Assembly (NCBI GenBank): GCA_964525165.1
Contig: CAZGGG010000008.1
Span: 6,967 to 70,966 of the forward strand
Length of the DNA stretch: 64,000 nucleotides
From: JAWLFI01 sp964525165
Lineage (GTDB): Bacteria; Bacteroidota; Bacteroidia; Chitinophagales; Saprospiraceae
Reading direction: 5' to 3'
Position 1 is the first letter of the stretch. Every line of letters begins with the position of its first letter. A model generated the notes under the pieces. It worked only from the letters and a program-made list of their open reading frames with translations. It was not told the DNA's origin and made no database searches. Below, piece by piece: positions 53,485 to 60,932 of the stretch. A program made the translations under genes and the position numbers.

Positions 53485-54291
53485 ATGAAGCTATTTATTA
53501 TTCTTTTTTGCTTTCTTTTTAGTCATTTATTGAATGCGCAAGCTTTTCAAAAGCCTTATGCTTCTGTGATCGGATCAAGCTTGGGTCATGCAGAAGCTGT
53601 TGAGGACTTGGGACAAGCGGCCCTGCATAGTCCGGCTATTTTATTGGAGTCTAAATTACAAATTGCTGTTTCTTATCGACAATTGAGTGCAGGTGATTTT
53701 GGATTGAATGCCTTCAATGCTGCCTTTCGGCAAAAGGTAGGCAAGCGTCAGCATTTGGGTCTGGGAGCTGCTTACTTTGGTAATGAAGCCGGCCAATTGA
53801 TAGATTTGAATGTTCACTACGGTCGCGCCTTATTTGAAGAATTAAACCTGGGCGTACAGTTCAACTTTCATCAAAGAAATATCACGAATTACGAAATGGA
53901 AAATTCTTGGTCAGCAGAATTGGCAATGAAAAGTGTCGTGTTTGATGAGCAATTGGAATTGGGATTCTGGGCTAGAAATGCTTTTCCCATGAGCAGGAAC
54001 GACTGGAGTTTGGCAAGCCTTCATTTGTCCGCAAAATTTAAGGTATCCCCCCAAGTTGCCCTATATGCCGGATGGGTACAACAGATGGATCTAAGTCCGG
54101 ATATCGGATTTGGATTAGCTTATCAAATCGTTGAAGCTGTGGATGCCAAAATTTCTTTTTTCTCTAATTCTAATACTTTTGTTCTGGGAGTAGGTTATCG
54201 CTTATCTGATGAGGTCGGAACCCATTTTGCCGGAAGGCTGCACCCTCTGATCCAAACACAATGGATGGCAGGAGCTTATTATGAAAAATGA
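53485..54291 (+). CDS. PorP/SprF-like outer-membrane protein of unknown role
   Basis: A 268-residue exported protein: signal peptide (KLFIILFCFLFSHLLNAQA) and then a beta-rich sequence that opens FQKPYASVIGSSLGHAEAVEDLGQAALHSPA. Repeated strand patterns (HLGLGAAYFGNEAG, LNLGVQFNFHQRN, FVLGVGYRL) suggest a barrel. It is reminiscent of, but shorter than, PorV or PorP-type proteins. The ATG at 53485 is preferred over the GTG at 53479. Its stop is coupled to mqnB by ATGA. Confidence 0.6.
   Translation: MKLFIILFCFLFSHLLNAQAFQKPYASVIGSSLGHAEAVEDLGQAALHSPAILLESKLQIAVSYRQLSAGDFGLNAFNAAFRQKVGKRQHLGLGAAYFGNEAGQLIDLNVHYGRALFEELNLGVQFNFHQRNITNYEMENSWSAELAMKSVVFDEQLELGFWARNAFPMSRNDWSLASLHLSAKFKVSPQVALYAGWVQQMDLSPDIGFGLAYQIVEAVDAKISFFSNSNTFVLGVGYRLSDEVGTHFAGRLHPLIQTQWMAGAYYEK
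53722..53734 (+). repeat. dispersed word GCCTTTCGGCAAA, copy 6
   Basis: Exact copy; the gene reads it as Ala-Phe-Arg-Gln-Lys, in the same phase as copies 3 and 7 but in an unrelated protein from copy 3. Confidence 0.6.
54226..54238 (-). repeat. variant of the dispersed word (GCCTTCCGGCAAA)
   Basis: One base from the main word; the same variant as at 5570-5582 and 41404-41416. Here it is read in frame as Phe-Ala-Gly-Arg-Leu. Confidence 0.4.
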
Positions 54292-55001
54292 AAAGTATGA
54301 AAATAACGATCATTTCAGCTACAGAGATGGAAGTGAAGCCTATCTTAGATTATCTGGAGGCAACATTTGAACGTAAAGCCCTTTATCAATACCATAGTGG
54401 CACTTTAGAAATTGATGTTTTGGTAACGGGGGTGGGAAGTGTGCCCGCTACATATGGATTAACAAAATATTTAGCACATAATGCTACCGATCAATTGATT
54501 TGTATAGGAGTTGGAGGAATTTTGAGCAAAGAGGTAGCATTGGGCGAGGTGTTTTTGATCGAAGAACAGTATTTCTATGATTTAGGTGTCAAGGAGTCTG
54601 ATGGCACATTTAGAAATCTTTTTGAACTGGGACTGATGGATCCCGATCTGTATCCTTTTCGGGATTCTAGCTTAAGACAAGAAGGAATAGATGAGCTTTC
54701 TTTTTTGCCTAAGGTGAAAGGAATTACCGTCAATACGGTCTCGGGTACAGAGGAAGCGGTCCTATCCATATCGGCCAACTATCATAATGTGATGGAAAGT
54801 ATGGAAGGGGCTGCATTTGCTTATGTCGCCCTCAGTGAACAGATGCCCTATTTGGAGATTAGGGCAGCAAGCAATTACATTGAACTCAGAGACCGTAATA
54901 AGTGGGAATTAGAACTCGCGGTAGAACGTCTCGGCGAAGTGCTTCAATCTATGATCGCTAGTTGGAAAGCTGCCTCTGGCGATAGGCCAACTCCAGAATA
55001 A
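54288..55001 (+). CDS. mqnB: futalosine hydrolase
   Basis: Nucleosidase that removes hypoxanthine from futalosine in the alternative menaquinone pathway. The purine-nucleosidase fold begins ITIISATEMEVKPI, with VTGVGSVPATYGLTKYL and GVGGIL as the phosphorylase-fold core. The active-site ESMEGAAFAYVA near residue 165 and IRAASNYIELRDRNKW near residue 190 are typical of MqnB. Its presence shows that the organism makes menaquinone by the futalosine route. The ATG at 54288 or 54297 (MKITII) may be used; it overlaps the stop of the preceding gene. The 3' end overlaps the convergent DUF3810 gene by 44 bases. Confidence 0.88.
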   Translation: MKSMKITIISATEMEVKPILDYLEATFERKALYQYHSGTLEIDVLVTGVGSVPATYGLTKYLAHNATDQLICIGVGGILSKEVALGEVFLIEEQYFYDLGVKESDGTFRNLFELGLMDPDLYPFRDSSLRQEGIDELSFLPKVKGITVNTVSGTEEAVLSISANYHNVMESMEGAAFAYVALSEQMPYLEIRAASNYIELRDRNKWELELAVERLGEVLQSMIASWKAASGDRPTPE

Positions 55002-56007
55002 TAACTTCAGAATAGGAAGCCAGACCGGAGGAAACGCCCTGTGTTTTCAGGTATCGATCATAAATAAAATCTCTTACAGCCGGCAGTATGTCAGGATATC
55101 GATTATGTCTGTCCCTTATGGACTGTATATCTTTTTTGATCGTTTCCGGAAGATCTTCAATAATCTTTTTGTGCTCATCAGGATTGAGTTGATATAAGGC
55201 TGAACTCACGTAACGCCATAGGTCTAATAATCCCGAATATCGGATCATTGCATCCTCAGATGATATACAAGTCCTCAAGGCAATAAAATTAGCCTCCCCT
55301 TCATCGGTTACACCAAAATTATGAGCTAATTCATGGGCTACAACATGAGGCAGTACGATGGGATGAAGAGCTCGATCCACATACCCCTCTCCTCCTAATG
55401 GAAAATAAAAGCCTGCCGTACTTAATCGCAGCAACATACCTGCCGGTAGAAATTTAACTTTCGAAGGAAGATGCACCGGAAAGTCAAACTCTTCCAGAAA
55501 TGGTTTTTGTGTCCTTAAGATTTCATCTTGCAGGTCGGACAGGTTCCAAAGCTCATCATTGAAGGTGTCCGGGCAAATTTGGCGCAATTGAATCAAATCT
55601 TCCGTTGTCTGATGATAAAGTTGCTTCAACATGAGGCTGTCTATGTTTAAGGCCTCAACCGGCAAATACTCTCTTATCGGGCGGCTTCTGTAATTAAAAG
55701 CCCATAAGAGGTAAAAAAGCATGATGAATATCCCTAGATAGTTTAAAACGGCCAGCCAGGTACGAACCAAAGATGCACCTTTTTGATACCTCCTGATTGA
55801 TCGGATCACCAAAGCAAGGAGACCAATAATGAATACCCACAAAGAAGGTATAGGTAAGATAGAAAAAGGACTCAAAACCCATTTGAATATAGGAAAGAGT
55901 CCATGGGTATAAATAAAACTTATAATGCTATAAGGGATTTGAGCAGCTACAAAATGCACGAGAAACGCAACACTTGCCCCAATAATTCCGTAATATTGTC
56001 GCAACAT
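54958..56007 (-). CDS. DUF3810 membrane protein with zinc-protease motif
   Basis: A 349-residue protein with three N-terminal transmembrane segments (about residues 10-30, 45-65 and 85-105) and a cytoplasmic or periplasmic helical domain. VAHELAHNFGVTDEGEANFIA (about residues 226-246) contains an HExxH metalloprotease motif and a second Glu (E-x3-F) at the distance expected of gluzincin-type enzymes. This is the DUF3810 family of Bacteroidota, and its role is unknown. The start at 56007 is chosen from the family N-terminus. The stop lies 44 bases inside mqnB. Confidence 0.75.
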   Translation of the reverse strand: MLRQYYGIIGASVAFLVHFVAAQIPYSIISFIYTHGLFPIFKWVLSPFSILPIPSLWVFIIGLLALVIRSIRRYQKGASLVRTWLAVLNYLGIFIMLFYLLWAFNYRSRPIREYLPVEALNIDSLMLKQLYHQTTEDLIQLRQICPDTFNDELWNLSDLQDEILRTQKPFLEEFDFPVHLPSKVKFLPAGMLLRLSTAGFYFPLGGEGYVDRALHPIVLPHVVAHELAHNFGVTDEGEANFIALRTCISSEDAMIRYSGLLDLWRYVSSALYQLNPDEHKKIIEDLPETIKKDIQSIRDRHNRYPDILPAVRDFIYDRYLKTQGVSSGLASYSEVIILELAYRQRQLSN

Positions 56008-56097
56008 ATTCTAGTCGTTCTGTACCAGAAGATTTCTTTGAAGGTAAGAACGATTTCCTTAGAATAATCTTTTAACAAGAATTGAAAATTTAAGACA

Positions 56098-56418
56098 ATG
56101 GCATTTGAATTCACAGACGCTAACTTTCAAACAGAAGCGATCGACACGGAGGATTTGGTAGTATTGGACTTTTGGGCTGAGTGGTGTGGTCCTTGCAAAA
56201 TGATCGGACCTGTAATTGAAGAGCTCTCTTCGGAGTATGAAGGGAAAGCAAAAATTGGAAAGGTCAATGTTGATAAAGAAACGCAAGTTTCAATGAAATT
56301 TGGCATTCGTTCCATCCCTACTATCTTATTCCTGAAAGGCGGTGAAATCGTCGATAAGCAAGTAGGTGTTACTTCTAAAGAAAACTTAAAGTCAAGAATA
56401 GAAAGTCACCTTTCTTAA
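56098..56418 (+). CDS. trxA: thioredoxin
   Basis: A 106-residue thioredoxin. The WCGPCKM site (Cys-30/Cys-33), the buried Asp in VVLDFWAEW, the cis-Pro in IRSIPTILFLKGG and the length are all typical. It probably accepts electrons from the thioredoxin reductase at 10907-11842 and supplies nrdA and msrB in the same window. It is monocistronic, with a terminator 22 bases after the stop. Confidence 0.96.
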   Translation: MAFEFTDANFQTEAIDTEDLVVLDFWAEWCGPCKMIGPVIEELSSEYEGKAKIGKVNVDKETQVSMKFGIRSIPTILFLKGGEIVDKQVGVTSKENLKSRIESHLS

Positions 56419-56440
56419 TCTTAGATCTCATATGAATTGG

Positions 56441-56472
56441 AAAGCTCTTGCCCACAAGCAAGGGCTTTTTTT
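56441..56472 (+). terminator. intrinsic terminator of trxA
   Basis: An 11-bp stem (AAAGCTCTTGC with GCAAGGGCTTT, one wobble, loop CCACAA) is followed by TTTTTTT. Confidence 0.85.
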
Positions 56473-56555
56473 CTTTCTTATATTGTCGATCCGTTCATGA
56501 GGATTATTTGAAAACTCGTGAGCAATAGAATGAGAACATAAATGGTTATTCCACT

Positions 56556-57479
56556 ATGGAATTTATAGAACAATTTAATGTACGACAGTTAGATAATCTT
56601 GAACTGCTGGCTCGTCAGGTCGTAGAAGGTTTTATTATTGGTTTGCATAAAAGTCCTTTTCATGGGTTTTCAGTAGAATTTGCAGAACATCGATTATACA
56701 ATCAAGGAGAGTCCACGAAGAACATTGATTGGAAAGTATATGCAAGAACGGATAAGCTCTTCACTAAGAAGTATGAGGAGGAAACCAACTTGCGTTGTCA
56801 AATTGTAATTGACCAATCAGCTTCAATGTATTACCCTGAAGTGGATTTGCAAAGTAAAGAGTTCAATAAACTGAGGTTCAGTGTTTTGGCGGCTGCTTGT
56901 CTTATGAATTTGTTAAGGAGGCAACGGGACGCATTTGGACTATCTTTGTTCGACGAACATCTGGTCCGACATACTCCTACAAAATCAAGCTTATCACATT
57001 ATCGATTGCTCTTAACGTATATGGAGCAAATGTTAAAGGAACCACCCAAACAAAGAAAAACATCAACAGCACAAGCGCTCCATCAGATTGCAGAACGTGT
57101 GCACAGAAGATCCCTGATCGTCATTTTTAGCGATATGTTTGAAAATAACGAAGAGCAAGATGCTGTTTTTGCGGCTCTGCAGCACCTGAAGCATGCAAAA
57201 CACGAAGTTGTTCTGTTTCATACCCTTGACAAAGCCACCGAGCTTGATTTTGAATATAGTAATCGACCCTACCTTTTTGAAGATTTGGAAACGGGCGAAA
57301 AGCTAAAGCTGAGACCCAACCAGGTGAAGGAGGAATATGTCAAGCGAACAAAAGAATTTCTTCAAAATTTAAAAATGAAGTGTCTTCAGTACAAAATACA
57401 ATTTGTAGAGACAGATATCCGGCAAGGTTTTGCTCCAGTGCTCCAGACCTTTTTAACACAGAGAAAAAAAATGTACTAA
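56556..57479 (+). CDS. DUF58 (vWA-like) protein
   Basis: A 307-residue cytoplasmic protein with the DUF58 signature FAEHRLYNQGESTKNIDWKVYART and a von Willebrand-like metal site QIVIDQSASMYY (DxSxS). DUF58 proteins usually work with a MoxR AAA ATPase and are often linked to membrane vWA proteins; no MoxR gene is adjacent in this window. Its stop is shared with the start of the PPK2 gene (TAATG at 57477-57481), so translation is coupled. Function is inferred from the family only. Confidence 0.85.
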   Translation: MEFIEQFNVRQLDNLELLARQVVEGFIIGLHKSPFHGFSVEFAEHRLYNQGESTKNIDWKVYARTDKLFTKKYEEETNLRCQIVIDQSASMYYPEVDLQSKEFNKLRFSVLAAACLMNLLRRQRDAFGLSLFDEHLVRHTPTKSSLSHYRLLLTYMEQMLKEPPKQRKTSTAQALHQIAERVHRRSLIVIFSDMFENNEEQDAVFAALQHLKHAKHEVVLFHTLDKATELDFEYSNRPYLFEDLETGEKLKLRPNQVKEEYVKRTKEFLQNLKMKCLQYKIQFVETDIRQGFAPVLQTFLTQRKKMY

Positions 57480-58231
57480 TGAGTTCCATCGATATCAGAA
57501 CAATTCCTACCACGCCTCCTGACTTTTTGGATAAGGATGAAATTAAAAAGGAGACAAAAGCACTAACAAAAGAATTAGCTCGCCTGCAACACATTTTATA
57601 TGCAGAGCAAAAAAGATCCATCTTGGTCGTACTTCAAGGAATGGATGCTTCGGGAAAAGACGGGGCCATGAGAAAAGTCTTTCGTTATTGCTCACCGGCT
57701 GCCGTTTGGGCCATTCCCTTTAAAAAACCCACAGAAAAAGAAATGAGACACGATTTTCTTTGGAGAGTACACCAATGGGTACCGGAAAAGGGAATGATAC
57801 GAATTTTTAATCGTTCTCATTACGAAGATATCCTGATCCAAAAGGTGTATGATTGGATTGATGATGATCAACGGACCCAAAGAATGGCATCTATCAATCA
57901 TTTTGAGCAATTACTCCAAAATGATAATCAGACCATTGTGATGAAGTTTTATCTGCATATTTCGAAAGATCAACAAGCAATCGAATTGCAGCAGAGATTA
58001 GATGAGCCAGACAAGTATTGGAAGCATAATGACAATGACTGGAAAGAACGAGAGAAATGGGAAGATTATATGGACGCTTACAACTATGTCTTCAATCATT
58101 CAAAAATTCCCTGGCATATCATACCTGTGGATAAAAGATGGTACAGAGATTACCTAATCTCGAAAGCGGTGGTTGAACAATTAAGAGCTTTTGACCTTAA
58201 ACACCCGGAATTAAAAACAGGAAATGGCTAA
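57479..58231 (+). CDS. ppk2: polyphosphate kinase 2 (PPK2 family)
   Basis: A 250-residue kinase that uses polyphosphate to phosphorylate nucleotides, or the reverse. The Walker A loop is QGMDASGKDGAMRKVF near residue 46, FNRSHYEDIL near residue 115 is the PPK2 signature (Asn-Arg-Ser-His-Tyr-Glu-Asp), and the lid/arginine region is near WKEREKWEDYMDAYN. It is the one-domain form. The ATG at 57479 overlaps the DUF58 stop; an earlier in-frame ATG would give an extension inside the neighbouring gene. The following S4 gene overlaps its end by 8 bases. Confidence 0.88.
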   Translation: MSSIDIRTIPTTPPDFLDKDEIKKETKALTKELARLQHILYAEQKRSILVVLQGMDASGKDGAMRKVFRYCSPAAVWAIPFKKPTEKEMRHDFLWRVHQWVPEKGMIRIFNRSHYEDILIQKVYDWIDDDQRTQRMASINHFEQLLQNDNQTIVMKFYLHISKDQQAIELQQRLDEPDKYWKHNDNDWKEREKWEDYMDAYNYVFNHSKIPWHIIPVDKRWYRDYLISKAVVEQLRAFDLKHPELKTGNG

Positions 58232-58631
58232 AAAGGAGCGCATTGATAAGTGGCTGTGGTCCGTACGGATTTATAAAACAAGAACACAAGCGACAAAAGC
58301 TTGTAAAGAGGGAAAGGTGAAGTTAGGAGATGAAAAGGTGAAACCCTCTCAATTGATTGAAGAAGGTGACGTCGTCGAGGCCAAAAAAGCCGGTATCTAT
58401 TATACGCTGAAAGTACTTAAAATAATTTCAAAGCGTGTGGGAGCACCTATCGCTCAAGAATGTTACGATGATTTAACTCCGGAAGACGAATTGAATAAAT
58501 TCAAAGACTGGTACATCGGAAAAGGGCAAATTGAAAAGAGAGCAAAAGGTAAAGGGCGTCCTACGAAGAAAGAAAGACGGGAAATCGATGCTTTCAAAGA
58601 AGATTTTTTTGATTTCGATGAAGACTTGTAA
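58224..58631 (+). CDS. S4-domain RNA-binding protein (Hsp15-like)
   Basis: A 135-residue protein with one S4 domain: RIDKWLWSVRIYKTRTQATKAC and the basic loop KEGKVKLGDEKVKPSQLI, the pattern of Hsp15/RlbA, which in E. coli binds free 50S subunits carrying nascent chains. The C-terminal half is unusually basic then acidic (KGRPTKKERREIDAFKEDFFDFDEDL). It overlaps the PPK2 gene by 8 bases and ends 102 bases before the trp leader, so read-through into the trp operon is possible; no terminator is visible between them. Confidence 0.85.
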   Translation: MAKKERIDKWLWSVRIYKTRTQATKACKEGKVKLGDEKVKPSQLIEEGDVVEAKKAGIYYTLKVLKIISKRVGAPIAQECYDDLTPEDELNKFKDWYIGKGQIEKRAKGKGRPTKKERREIDAFKEDFFDFDEDL

Positions 58632-58733
58632 TGATATGATATATAATTTGATATGTATGATATTAAATAATATGTTACGAAAAATGACAAAAATAATTTG
58701 CATAAGCGCGTAATTTTTTAATAGCTTTAAGAG
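58632..58733 (+). promoter_or_regulatory. AT-rich region before the trp leader
   Basis: About 100 very AT-rich bases that must hold the trp promoter. Two copies of ATAATTTG (58643-58650 and 58693-58700) resemble the -7 consensus but have one base less spacing. No operator or small gene was recognised. Confidence 0.4.
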
Positions 58734-58784
58734 ATGAAACAAATCATAAATAAAACTTGGTGGATCGACTCTAAAAAACATTAG
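58734..58784 (+). CDS. trpL: first trp leader peptide (two tandem Trp)
   Basis: A 16-residue open frame, MKQIINKTWWIDSKKH, with two adjacent Trp codons (58758-58763) and a TAG stop at 58782-58784. The Trp codons are placed so that a stalled ribosome covers strand 1 (CTCTAA, 58769-58774) of the following hairpin. Ribosome arrest would free strand 2 (GAGAACAG, 58784-58791) for the antiterminator. The peptide itself has no function expected other than being read. It precedes a terminator that begins 26 bases after its stop. Confidence 0.8.
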   Translation: MKQIINKTWWIDSKKH

Positions 58785-58786
58785 AG
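58769..58786 (+). promoter_or_regulatory. first attenuator pause hairpin (1:2)
   Basis: CTCTAA (58769-58774) pairs with TTAGAG (58781-58786) over an AAAACA loop, directly after the tandem Trp codons. Confidence 0.65.
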
Positions 58787-58827
58787 AACAGATTTACTAT
58801 GTAAAATATCAAAAGCCTGCTGTTCTC
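58784..58827 (+). promoter_or_regulatory. first antiterminator pairing (2:3)
   Basis: GAGAACAG (58784-58791) is perfectly complementary to CTGTTCTC (58820-58827). The latter spans the tip and loop of the terminator, so the two structures exclude each other. Confidence 0.75.
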
Positions 58828-58842
58828 AGCGGGCTTTTTTTT
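58811..58842 (+). terminator. first trp attenuator terminator (3:4)
   Basis: A 12-bp stem (AAAAGCCTGCTG with CAGCGGGCTTTT, one wobble, TTCT loop) is followed by an eight-T tract. Confidence 0.9.
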
Positions 58843-58857
58843 GTCAAAAGGAAATAA

Positions 58858-58917
58858 ATGAAAACTCAGAATCAAAATTTTAGCTGGTGGTGGACGAATC
58901 ATTCAATGATCGAATGA
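58858..58917 (+). CDS. trpL: second trp leader peptide (three tandem Trp)
   Basis: A 19-residue open frame, MKTQNQNFSWWWTNHSMIE, with three adjacent Trp codons (58885-58893) and a TGA stop at 58915-58917. It starts 16 bases after the T tract of the first terminator, so it is only made from transcripts that escape the first one. The stop codon lies within strand 2, so a ribosome that finishes translation masks it and permits the second terminator; a ribosome stalled at Trp does not. It shares no sequence similarity with the first leader beyond the Trp run and MK. Confidence 0.8.
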   Translation: MKTQNQNFSWWWTNHSMIE

Positions 58918-58918
58918 T
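58898..58918 (+). promoter_or_regulatory. second attenuator pause hairpin (1:2)
   Basis: ATCATTC (58898-58904) pairs with GAATGAT (58912-58918) over the loop AATGATC, directly after the triple Trp codons. Confidence 0.65.
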
Positions 58919-58963
58919 CCTTAAGTCCCTATCTCTATCCTAAAGGCTTATCGATGATTCGAT
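58909..58963 (+). promoter_or_regulatory. second antiterminator pairing (2:3)
   Basis: ATCGAAT (58909-58915) is complementary to ATTCGAT (58957-58963). After one mismatch a further ATC/GAT pairing extends it. It invades the loop and right arm of the terminator. Confidence 0.7.
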
Positions 58964-58974
58964 AAGCCTTTTTT
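58942..58974 (+). terminator. second trp attenuator terminator (3:4)
   Basis: A perfect 13-bp stem (AAAGGCTTATCGA with TCGATAAGCCTTT, TGAT loop) runs into six T. It ends 18 bases before the trpE start codon. Confidence 0.92.
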
Positions 58975-58992
58975 AATGCAAAAACCAAAAAA

Positions 58993-60354
58993 ATGAAAAC
59001 AATTTATACCCAATGCAAATCTCTCTTGGCTGATCAATACAGTCCGGTTAATCTTTATTTGAATCTTAGGGACACCTCCATGGAGGTGGTTATGTTGGAA
59101 AGTTCCGTAAAGGATGATCTGAGTAAGTCCGTTTCCTATATCGGCGCAGATCCGTTGGAAACTTTCGTTAGAAAGACGCCTGGTCAAGAAGTTCTGCAGG
59201 ATTTCAAAGGTTTCTTAAATTCCATTCAATTTGTAGGGTCGCATCAAGCAGTAGAACATGCTGTGTTTATGGGCTATTCCGCTTATGATATGGTTCCATC
59301 TTTTGAGCCCGCCATCCCTTCACTTCCATTGGATTATCCTGTGGTTCGATATAGTCTCTATCGTCGTATGATTGTGATCGATCATTACCATGATACCTTG
59401 CATCTACTTGGTTTAGCTCATGACCTGGATGCTGCTCGTGATGAACTCATGAAGCTTGAACAACAAATCAAAAGATTAGATGGAAGAGTATATGGCTTTG
59501 AAAAAATTGGTGAAGAGTCATCAGATTTCTCTGACGAGACTTTTACAGAGCTAGTGGGAAAAGTTCAAAGTCATCACCAAAGGGGGGACGTTTTTCAAAT
59601 GGTTGTATCCCGAGCCTTTCGGCAAAAGTTTGTAGGAGATGACTTCCAAGTATATCGCCAGTTACGATCTATCAATCCTTCGCCCTACTTGTTTTATTTC
59701 GATTATGGTGATTACAGACTGATGGGATCCTCACCGGAAAGTCAAATACGAATTCAGGATCGGGAGGCGAAACTCTACCCTATTGCCGGAACCTTCAGAC
59801 GGACCGGAGATATGTCAAAGGACCAAAAAATAGCGCAAGACCTTTTAGAAGATCAAAAAGAAGCTTCAGAGCATGTCATGCTGGTAGATCTGGCGAGGAA
59901 CGATTTAAGTAAATACTCTCAGAAAGTAGAGCTGATAAAGTATAGGTCCATTGAGTTTTATTCACATGTTATTCATTTGGTTTCAGAGGTCACAGGAAGC
60001 CTTTATAATGAAGCACATCCATTGGATGTTTTTGCATCCACCTTTCCTGCAGGGACTTTGTCAGGCGCACCTAAAGTTAAAGCCATAGAATTGATACAGC
60101 AATATGAAAGATCGCAACGGGGATTTTATGGTGGATGCATAGGGTTGATTCAACATGATGGAAGCATGAATCAAGCGATTATGATTCGCTCTCTTTTGAG
60201 TAAAGATCAAGTTTTGACTTACAGAGCCGGTGCGGGTATTGTTGCTGCTTCTGTCCCCGATCTGGAAACTCGTGAAGTTCATAATAAGATAGATGCTTTA
60301 AGAGCGGCCATACGACAAGCTGAAGATTCTAATGTCAAAATAAACCAATTATGA
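58993..60354 (+). CDS. trpE: anthranilate synthase component I
   Basis: Converts chorismate and ammonia to anthranilate, the committed step of tryptophan synthesis. The N-terminal MLESS motif (residues about 35-39) is the Trp-feedback site. The catalytic C-terminal part has FQMVVSRAFRQKF, YRLMGSSPESQIRI, PIAGTFRRTGD and TFPAGTLSGAPKVKA. Length 453 is shorter than E. coli (520), as in many Bacteroidota. It is the first structural gene after the tandem attenuators and is coupled to trpG by ATGA. It contains one copy of the dispersed word at 59614. Confidence 0.95.
   Translation: MKTIYTQCKSLLADQYSPVNLYLNLRDTSMEVVMLESSVKDDLSKSVSYIGADPLETFVRKTPGQEVLQDFKGFLNSIQFVGSHQAVEHAVFMGYSAYDMVPSFEPAIPSLPLDYPVVRYSLYRRMIVIDHYHDTLHLLGLAHDLDAARDELMKLEQQIKRLDGRVYGFEKIGEESSDFSDETFTELVGKVQSHHQRGDVFQMVVSRAFRQKFVGDDFQVYRQLRSINPSPYLFYFDYGDYRLMGSSPESQIRIQDREAKLYPIAGTFRRTGDMSKDQKIAQDLLEDQKEASEHVMLVDLARNDLSKYSQKVELIKYRSIEFYSHVIHLVSEVTGSLYNEAHPLDVFASTFPAGTLSGAPKVKAIELIQQYERSQRGFYGGCIGLIQHDGSMNQAIMIRSLLSKDQVLTYRAGAGIVAASVPDLETREVHNKIDALRAAIRQAEDSNVKINQL
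59614..59626 (+). repeat. dispersed word GCCTTTCGGCAAA, copy 7 (in trpE)
   Basis: Exact copy with the AAAAG extension, read as Ala-Phe-Arg-Gln-Lys as in copy 6. Confidence 0.6.
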
Positions 60355-60932
60355 GAGTGCTGGTGATAGACAATTATGATTCTTTCGTATACAACCTGGT
60401 GTATCTTTTGAGACATCAACCGGAGGTAGAGGAAGTAACAGTAGTAAGAAATGATGATATCGATCTGTCTAGTCTGCCTTCTTATTCAAGAATACTATTA
60501 TCCCCCGGGCCCGGTATTCCATCAGAGGCAGGCCAATTGATGGAAGTCTTCGATTACTTGCATCCAGATCAATCACTACTCGGAGTATGTTTGGGCCATC
60601 AGGCCTTGGGAACCTATTTCAAGGCAGACCTCAAACAAGCAGAAAGAGTCTTTCACGGAGTATCAAGTTCCGTTTATGTAGATGCTTCAAGTCCACTATT
60701 TCATGGACTACCTGCACAGATTGATGTCGGTCGCTATCATTCCTGGTTTGTGGATCTTTCTGAAGACCGGCCTCAAGATCTTGAAGTGATCGCCAGGGAT
60801 GAAGATGGAAATATCATGGGGATTCAAAGTAAGACGAATTCATTTTATGGTGTTCAATTTCACCCGGAGTCCATTCTATGCCCAAGAGGAAAAGAGATTA
60901 TTCAAAACTGGATCAAACTACAACCCAAATGA
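60351..60932 (+). CDS. trpG: anthranilate synthase component II (glutamine amidotransferase)
   Basis: Supplies ammonia to TrpE from glutamine. The class I amidotransferase nucleophile lies in GVCLGHQALG near residue 80, the oxyanion region in LSPGPGIP, and the His-Glu pair in VQFHPESIL near residue 172. Length 193 is typical of a stand-alone TrpG, not fused to TrpD. It is joined to trpE and trpD by ATGA overlaps. Confidence 0.95.
   Translation: MRVLVIDNYDSFVYNLVYLLRHQPEVEEVTVVRNDDIDLSSLPSYSRILLSPGPGIPSEAGQLMEVFDYLHPDQSLLGVCLGHQALGTYFKADLKQAERVFHGVSSSVYVDASSPLFHGLPAQIDVGRYHSWFVDLSEDRPQDLEVIARDEDGNIMGIQSKTNSFYGVQFHPESILCPRGKEIIQNWIKLQPK

Noticed and set aside
57380..57478. Longer PPK2 start inside the DUF58 gene
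   Set aside because: The extension is unlike PPK2, whereas TAATG coupling at 57477-57481 gives the usual N-terminus.
58734..58974. Leader hairpins as REP-like repeats or an ordinary double terminator for the S4 gene
   Set aside because: The Trp codon runs, correctly placed stops and matching antiterminator strands in both modules are not explained by a simple terminator pair.
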